DNA of 37,294 nt from Anabaena sp. FACHB-1237 (lineage in GTDB: Bacteria; Cyanobacteriota; Cyanobacteriia; Cyanobacteriales; Nostocaceae): assembly GCF_014696225.1 (NCBI RefSeq), contig NZ_JACJPV010000037.1:1-37294 (forward strand), read 5' to 3'. The notes below the pieces were generated by a model, which worked only from the letters and a program-made list of their open reading frames with translations, was not told where the DNA came from and did not search any database. Positions 32,958-37,294 of this stretch are shown here, piece after piece. A program made the translations under genes and the position numbers. Position 1 is the first letter of the stretch; each line of letters opens with the position of its first letter.

Positions 32958-32988
32958 GATCCCCGACTTCTTAAAGAAGTCGGGGATC
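32958..32988 (-). terminator. 31-bp perfect palindrome downstream of cbiO, copy 7
   Basis: GATCCCCGACTTCTT, A, AAGAAGTCGGGGATC followed by TTTTTAAGG on the plus strand. It begins 25 bases past the stop of the minus-strand cbiO and is the natural end of that operon. Confidence 0.75.
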
Positions 32989-33013
32989 TTTTTAAGGATG
33001 TTTTTATTCAAAC

Positions 33014-33778
33014 TTACCAGTCCACTGGTAAACCTAATTTTTCCAATGTCATATTATCTTGCAAAAGTGTTGTCAGATTACTATCTATGTTAATTTTACC
33101 ACCTGTTAAAACTAGACCCCGTTCTGTGACTTTTCCTAACCAATGTAGATCATGGGATGCTATTAAGATCACTTGTACTGATAATTGGAGTAATATTTGC
33201 GCTAGTTGCTTTCTCCATAAAGGATCTAATCCCGTTGTTGGTTCATCTAAGACTAAAATTGTCGGTTCTAGTGCTAGAATAGATGCTAACGCTGCTAATC
33301 GTCTTTGTCCGCCTGATAGCTCGTGGGCTGAACGGTGGGCATATTGTTCTAGTCCAAACTCCGCTAATAACTGCTCTGCTTTATCCTTAGCTACTATGGG
33401 AGAAATGCCATAGTTACGCGGTCCAAAGGTAATATCTTCTAAAATTGTCGGCATAAATAGTTGATCATTGGCATCTTGAAAGCTAAAACCTATTTGTTTT
33501 CTAATGTGTGGTAAGGTTTTTGGTGTTAATGTGACACCATTAATCTTTATTTTGCCGCTTTGGGGTTGTTTAAGTCCCATTAAATTCTCTAGCAGTGTAC
33601 TTTTACCTGAACCAGTTGCGCCCATTAAAGCTACACGATCGCCCACATTGAGTTTTAAGTTAATATGATCTAATACAGGCGGCTGCTGAGGATAAGCATA
33701 CACCAGATTTTCTACCTCCACTATGGCTGTATGCTTGTCAGTAGTATAAATTTGGGGATTAGAAGTTAAAGATGTCAA
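33014..33778 (-). CDS. cbiO: Ni/Co ECF-type importer, ATP-binding protein
   Basis: The energy-coupling ATPase of a cobalt or nickel ECF-type importer. 254 residues with Walker A GATGSGKST (53-61), Q-loop FSFQDANDQLF (about 93-103), the ABC signature LSGGQRRLAAL (about 151-161), Walker B ILVLDEPTTGLDP (about 172-184) and the H-loop histidine in ASHDLHWLG. It is last in the cbiM-cbiQ-cbiO operon and lies 42 bases downstream of cbiQ. The 'FQDxxDQLF' Q-loop form is typical of this transporter family. No metal binding is expected here; specificity comes from CbiM. Confidence 0.92.
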   Translation of the reverse strand: MTSLTSNPQIYTTDKHTAIVEVENLVYAYPQQPPVLDHINLKLNVGDRVALMGATGSGKSTLLENLMGLKQPQSGKIKINGVTLTPKTLPHIRKQIGFSFQDANDQLFMPTILEDITFGPRNYGISPIVAKDKAEQLLAEFGLEQYAHRSAHELSGGQRRLAALASILALEPTILVLDEPTTGLDPLWRKQLAQILLQLSVQVILIASHDLHWLGKVTERGLVLTGGKINIDSNLTTLLQDNMTLEKLGLPVDW

Positions 33779-33820
33779 AATTCACCACTCACATATAAAT
33801 TATTTATGGTTGGGGAATAA

Positions 33821-34471
33821 CTACAAGTAAGAACTATAAGTAATACAAGTAGCGATCATTCCCACTATTACTAGGGTAAAACGTTCTTGAGGTTTGAGGG
33901 GAGAATCTAAGGGTAATTTTCCATGATAACCACGAGTGATCATCGCCGCATAAACTCGTTCTGCTCGATCTAGAGTCCGCAGATACAATGCACCGATCAT
34001 CGCCGAACTAGTATAACGTAACCATTCTCTTGGACCATTTAACCCTCTTAATTGGGCGCTACGCTGCATTTTTGCCACTTCAGCCAGTAATATTTCTAAA
34101 TATTGTCCTGCTAAAATCAGGTTTTCTTGTAATTCTTGGGGTAAAGGTAAATGTTTTAAAGCGATCGCAAAACTATGGGGAGTTAATGTTAATAAAAAAC
34201 TGTTCATAATGATTAAACAAATCACAGAACGAACTAACAAAAAACTCGCTCTTTCCCATCCTAAAGGTAAAGCAATTAAAGAGAGAAAAATTAATTCTGA
34301 ACCCAACAAACCGCCCAACTTAGTAATAGGAACTTGTAATAAATAAGCCCAAAAAATAGCGATCGCACCATAAACAATTAAATTTTCCCACGCATAATAT
34401 TTTAATAACGCTGTACCAATCACCAGGATGAGAGATATATTCAACTTCACAGGTAAGGAAAGATTAAACAT
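33821..34471 (-). CDS. cbiQ: Ni/Co ECF-type importer, transmembrane T component
   Basis: The T component that couples the ATPase to the metal-binding S component. 216 residues with about four to five hydrophobic spans (for example 10-25, 31-47, 58-72, 78-100, 197-212) and two cytoplasmic Ala-Arg-Gly-type coupling motifs, AKMQRSAQLRGL (about 132-143) and YAAMITRGYHG (about 173-183), that contact the ATPase. Its start codon overlaps the end of cbiM by eight bases (34464-34471), which implies translational coupling. Full family length. Confidence 0.9.
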   Translation of the reverse strand: MFNLSLPVKLNISLILVIGTALLKYYAWENLIVYGAIAIFWAYLLQVPITKLGGLLGSELIFLSLIALPLGWERASFLLVRSVICLIIMNSFLLTLTPHSFAIALKHLPLPQELQENLILAGQYLEILLAEVAKMQRSAQLRGLNGPREWLRYTSSAMIGALYLRTLDRAERVYAAMITRGYHGKLPLDSPLKPQERFTLVIVGMIATCITYSSYL

Positions 34472-35387
34472 TATTAGTTTTCACAATCTTAGTAATACCA
34501 AAAGCCACACCAAAACATAAACCAGATCCCAACAAACCAGCAATACTTGTTCCTATCTGTCCTAAACCTTGAATTTCGTAATCTGCTAAAGGAGTAGGAA
34601 CTGCAATTCTCACATCTTCTGCTAATTTGATAAAACCCATATTTTCTGCTACCCTTTCTAAACCATCAGGCCAAGCAGAAGCAAACAAAGATAATACTCC
34701 AGCCACCAAAAAAATGCTCACAACTGGTACTAACCAACCTTGAAATTTTTGTGTTTCTCCTGGTAATAAATCCGGCCTAGCCATAATTAAATAAGTCAGA
34801 ATCCCACCAGTAATTAAACCTTCACCAATACCTATTAAAATATGTACCCCCGTCATTGTTGGTAATACTACTGTAATTGGTGCTGTACCAGATAAACCTA
34901 ACTCAATGGCGCAGGCTATAGCCGCTACCACCACACTAAACCCTGCCGCAATACCCCCCACTAAGGGCAACCTTTTTGCAGCCCCTCCTAGCAATTTTTC
35001 CAGGGTTTGCGTTAATATCCAACCTACCCACACACCAATCACAGCCATATTGAAAATATTTGTACCTAAAGCTGTAATTCCACCATCAGCAAATAATACA
35101 GCCTGAATAATTAACACCGTAGCAATACAGAGCATACCCGCCCAAGGACTACCTAAAATTATAGCAGCTAAAGTACCACCCAAAAGATGTCCACTTGTAC
35201 CACCAGCAACGGGAAAATTAACCATTTGGGCAGCAAAAATAAACGCTGTAGTTAATCCTAAAATTGGACCCCGACGAATACCGAAAGCTGTTTGCGATCG
35301 CTTCATAGCCACAAATAAAGCCGTCATACTAGCTAAAGTTGTTACACCCGCTACGGGTACAGACACGAATCCATCTGGTATGTGCAT
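34464..35387 (-). CDS. cbiM: Ni/Co ECF-type importer, metal-binding subunit with PDGLE domain
   Basis: The substrate-specific (S) component of a nickel or cobalt importer. 307 residues. It begins MHIPDGFV, whose amino terminus and His2 bind the metal in CbiM/NikM structures. About six to seven membrane helices follow, with VAGGTSGHLLGGTLAAI (a conserved His-Gly motif) and MTGVHILIGIGEGLITGGI. The last about 85 residues carry the FASAWPDGLERVAENMGF segment of the PDGLE (CbiN/NikN-like) domain, so the M and N functions are fused. This arrangement is common for nickel systems but also occurs with cobalt. No cobalamin riboswitch was seen upstream. It is the first gene of the operon. Confidence 0.92.
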   Translation of the reverse strand: MHIPDGFVSVPVAGVTTLASMTALFVAMKRSQTAFGIRRGPILGLTTAFIFAAQMVNFPVAGGTSGHLLGGTLAAIILGSPWAGMLCIATVLIIQAVLFADGGITALGTNIFNMAVIGVWVGWILTQTLEKLLGGAAKRLPLVGGIAAGFSVVVAAIACAIELGLSGTAPITVVLPTMTGVHILIGIGEGLITGGILTYLIMARPDLLPGETQKFQGWLVPVVSIFLVAGVLSLFASAWPDGLERVAENMGFIKLAEDVRIAVPTPLADYEIQGLGQIGTSIAGLLGSGLCFGVAFGITKIVKTNNV

Positions 35388-35816
35388 AAAAATCCCCGTT
35401 TTCCTGTTTTCTTTATATTAATTTAATCAAGATAATTGCTATATTCTCTTATGTATAGGATGCCTTATTTTTCACTGTTTTGGTTATAAATTTGTCAATA
35501 GTTATTATAAGAAATAATATGGATTTTATACTTATTTTTTGAATTATTAATAATTATTAATATTTATGAAGTTTAGTAAAAGTAGTCAGTTATTAGCTAT
35601 TAGTTATTAGTTGATAATAGGAATTTAATGATGATCAAAATACAACAACATTAAAATGAAATGAAAAGTTTAAAGCTGACTACTGACTCCTCAAAGTTAG
35701 TATTCAACTCTGATATTTGACAAATAATGAATATTTTGATACAGTAACCGTGAAAGCTGAAAGCTGACGAATGATAGCTGATAGCTCACTGTAAAAATCA
35801 AAAAGTAAAAAAATAT
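35388..35816. other. Intergenic region between cbiM and the oxidoreductase
   Basis: About 430 AT-rich bases holding two divergent promoters. It contains short TTATTAG-like (35588-35612) and AGCTGA-like (35755-35785) heptamer repeats. No cobalamin riboswitch, gene or strong hairpin was identified. Confidence 0.45.
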
Positions 35817-36926
35817 ATGGTTGGTATAGCAATAATTGGTACAGGTTTTGGTCAAAAAGTTCACATTCCTGCATTTCAAGCCCATCATAATACAGAAATT
35901 ATCGCCATTTATCATCGAGACATTCACAAAGCACAAACCATAGCCAAAAATCATGATATTCCCCATGCTAGTGATAACTTAGCCGAAATTCTGCAACTAC
36001 CAAAAGTAGAAGCTGTGAGTATTTCCACTCCACCATTTTTACATTATCAAATGGCCAAACAAGTCTTAGCAGCAGGAAAACATCTTTTATTAGAAAAACC
36101 CGTTACTTTAAACGCCCAAGAAGCAAAAGAACTATATCAAATAGCTAAAGATAAAAACGTTATTGCTACCGTAGACTTTGAATTTAGATTTGTACCAGCA
36201 TGGCAATATTTCCATCATTTGGTAACAAGCAAATTATCAGAATATATCGGCAATATTAGATTAATTAAAATTGACTGGTTAGGTTCATCTCGCGCTGATA
36301 AATCTCGTCCTTGGAATTGGTATTCAAGTCAAGAAAAAGGAGGAGGAGCATTAGGTTCATTAGGTTCACACACTTTTGATTATATTAATTGGTTATTTGG
36401 CAAAGTAACTAAATTAAATGCCCATTTAATTACCGCAATTCCTGAAAGAATCAACCCAGAAACTGGAAAATTACAAACAGTAGAAACTGATGATACTTGT
36501 ATGTTATCTCTCATATTAGAAAATAACATACCCTGTCAAATTACCATTAGTTCTGTAGTTTATGCCGAAACAACACATTGTATCGAAATTTATGGAGATA
36601 AAGGAACATTAATCTTAGCTAGTAAAAATCAAAAAGACTATATTCATGGTTTTCAAATTTGGGGATGTGAAAAAGGACAGCCTTTACAAGAAATCACAAT
36701 TCCTGCACATTTTACATTTCCCAAACATTATGAAGATGGCCGTATTTGTGCTTTTTTGAGAGTGGTTGATGAATGGGTAACAGGAATTAACCATCATCAA
36801 CAAATTACCCCATCTTTAAAGGAAGGAGTTTATTCTCAATTATTAATGGACTTATCCTATCAATCTCATCAATTAGGAAATTGGGTAAATGTTCCAATGT
36901 TTGATATGTCATTTATAAGAAAATAA
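35817..36926 (+). CDS. Gfo/Idh/MocA family NAD(P)-dependent oxidoreductase
   Basis: A 369-residue dehydrogenase acting on sugars, inositols or related polyols, or on biliverdin-like substrates; the substrate cannot be inferred here. The N-terminal Rossmann fold has GTGFGQ (8-13) for NAD(P) and the family EKP motif is in LLLEKPVTLNA (91-101). The C-terminal alpha/beta domain holds GGGALGSLGSHTFDYINWLFG, whose His in GSHTFD (about 184) is the usual catalytic position. Complete length and no signal peptide. Single gene with no linked sugar cluster; 5' end separated from cbiM by 430 bases. AAAAAAATAT precedes the ATG, so the ribosome site is weak. Confidence 0.9.
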   Translation: MVGIAIIGTGFGQKVHIPAFQAHHNTEIIAIYHRDIHKAQTIAKNHDIPHASDNLAEILQLPKVEAVSISTPPFLHYQMAKQVLAAGKHLLLEKPVTLNAQEAKELYQIAKDKNVIATVDFEFRFVPAWQYFHHLVTSKLSEYIGNIRLIKIDWLGSSRADKSRPWNWYSSQEKGGGALGSLGSHTFDYINWLFGKVTKLNAHLITAIPERINPETGKLQTVETDDTCMLSLILENNIPCQITISSVVYAETTHCIEIYGDKGTLILASKNQKDYIHGFQIWGCEKGQPLQEITIPAHFTFPKHYEDGRICAFLRVVDEWVTGINHHQQITPSLKEGVYSQLLMDLSYQSHQLGNWVNVPMFDMSFIRK

Positions 36927-36937
36927 TCAGAAAATAG

Positions 36938-36998
36938 GTAGGGTCCGTCAGATATGATAAGTCTGTTGATTGATAGAACTTATGGAGTCTGACGCACC
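36938..36998. mobile_element. 61-bp copy of the 65-bp MITE-like element
   Basis: Ends GTAGGGTCCGTCAGA and TCTGACGCACC; the interior (GTCTGTTGATTGATAGAACT then TATGGAGTCTGA) aligns with 29717-29781 (GTCTGTTGATTAATAAAATT then TATGCAGTCTAA). It lies just downstream of the oxidoreductase. Confidence 0.8.
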
Positions 36999-37242
36999 AT
37001 GATGTAATTATTACTGCTACTATAAATCATCCCTATATTTTTCTTATCTATGAGTGTCACAAGAGTATTTTGTGTATAATAGTCCCACCAATTTACCTCC
37101 GGTATTGTACTTTTTCGGAACACCCTTGTCAAGAGTAATGGCTAAAATAACCAAAATTCGTTAGTTTTAGGACTTACGCATTGACAGAATAAAAAAATAG
37201 TGCATTGATAAATAAGGGTCGTCTAGTAATCGGTATGGGAGA

Positions 37243-37294
37243 ATGAGAGAAATTACTAAACTCTCGACAGCACAATGCAACATAGACATCTACA
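37243..37294 (+). CDS. Start of an open frame cut by the window edge, possible transposase
   Basis: An ATG at 37243 (after GGTATGGGAGA, an acceptable ribosome site) opens a frame reading MREITKLSTAQCNIDIY to the right edge. Upstream, TTTTAGGACTTACGCATTGA (37164-37183) resembles the 'GGACTTACGCA' ends of insertion sequences common in Nostocales. Together these suggest the left end of an IS element with its transposase gene, but only 17 codons are visible. The rest of 36927-37242 carries only the 61-bp repeat and AT-rich DNA. Confidence 0.3.
   Translation, partial: MREITKLSTAQCNIDIY

Noticed and set aside
35388..35816. Cobalamin riboswitch upstream of cbiM
   Set aside because: No recognisable B12-box or conserved core by eye; only short heptamer repeats.
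35697..35966. Minus-strand 89-codon frame across the start of the Gfo/Idh/MocA gene
   Set aside because: Antisense to a conserved Rossmann N-terminus and built partly of heptamer-repeat translation.

Overview
The window is chromosomal DNA from a cyanobacterium, most likely a filamentous heterocyst-forming one (Nostocales; the Anabaena/Dolichospermum/Aphanizomenon relatives fit best). The evidence is a photosynthetic gene set (psbV, chlI, nblA, ferredoxin-dependent sir), a dnaE gene ending in an N-terminal split intein, many HIP1 octamers (GCGATCGC), AT-rich composition, heptamer tandem repeats and many small palindromic or MITE-like repeats. The species cannot be fixed from the sequence alone. 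No rRNA, tRNA, CRISPR array or complete insertion sequence was recognised.

Layout. 0-0.3 kb: a decayed TnpB-like transposase fragment running off the left edge. 0.3-5.2 kb: a small membrane protein, chlI (chlorophyll synthesis), a coiled-coil protein, an ABC1/UbiB kinase and a PP2C phosphatase. 5.2-8.0 kb: nblA (phycobilisome degradation) convergent with ferredoxin-sulfite reductase, with a nested hairpin between them. 8.5-13.3 kb: minus-strand membrane genes: a DPM1-type glycosyltransferase, a voltage-gated-type K+ channel with a zinc ribbon tail, an RDD/pentapeptide-repeat protein and a small coiled-coil membrane protein. 13.7-16.9 kb: a secreted protein, psbV (cytochrome c550) and ribBA. 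17.1-17.9 kb: a decayed patch with a truncated CbbX-like AAA ATPase and a PIN-toxin tail. 18.4-21.9 kb: nifJ (pyruvate:ferredoxin oxidoreductase). 22-24 kb: small genes, including a frameshifted secreted protein, a Pmp3-like peptide and a SUI1 factor, among repeats. 24-26.6 kb: split dnaE-N. 26.6-30.2 kb: a small protein, a 1-kb gap, glgA and a repeat cluster. 30.2-32.9 kb: rnc, a XisI fragment and two Uma2-family genes. 33-35.4 kb: a CbiM-CbiQ-CbiO Ni/Co importer operon. 35.8-36.9 kb: a Gfo/Idh/MocA oxidoreductase. The right edge may hold the start of a transposase.

How it fits together. Most genes are ordinary housekeeping, photosynthesis or carbon-storage genes transcribed singly. The only clear operon is cbiM-cbiQ-cbiO. 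ABC1 kinase and PP2C are six bases apart by the longest reading (23 bases with the preferred start) and are probably co-transcribed. The notable content lies between genes: at least four repeat families (a 31-bp perfect palindrome in about seven copies, a 105-bp element with inverted ends, a 65-bp element, and a 110-bp element with long inverted ends) plus fragments of accessory genes (TnpB, XisI, PIN toxin, outer-membrane-type protein). This shows an actively eroding and repeat-rich genome. I did not find a clearly novel multi-gene system. The best leads are the domain fusions on sulfite reductase and the K+ channel, and the compensated palindrome family.
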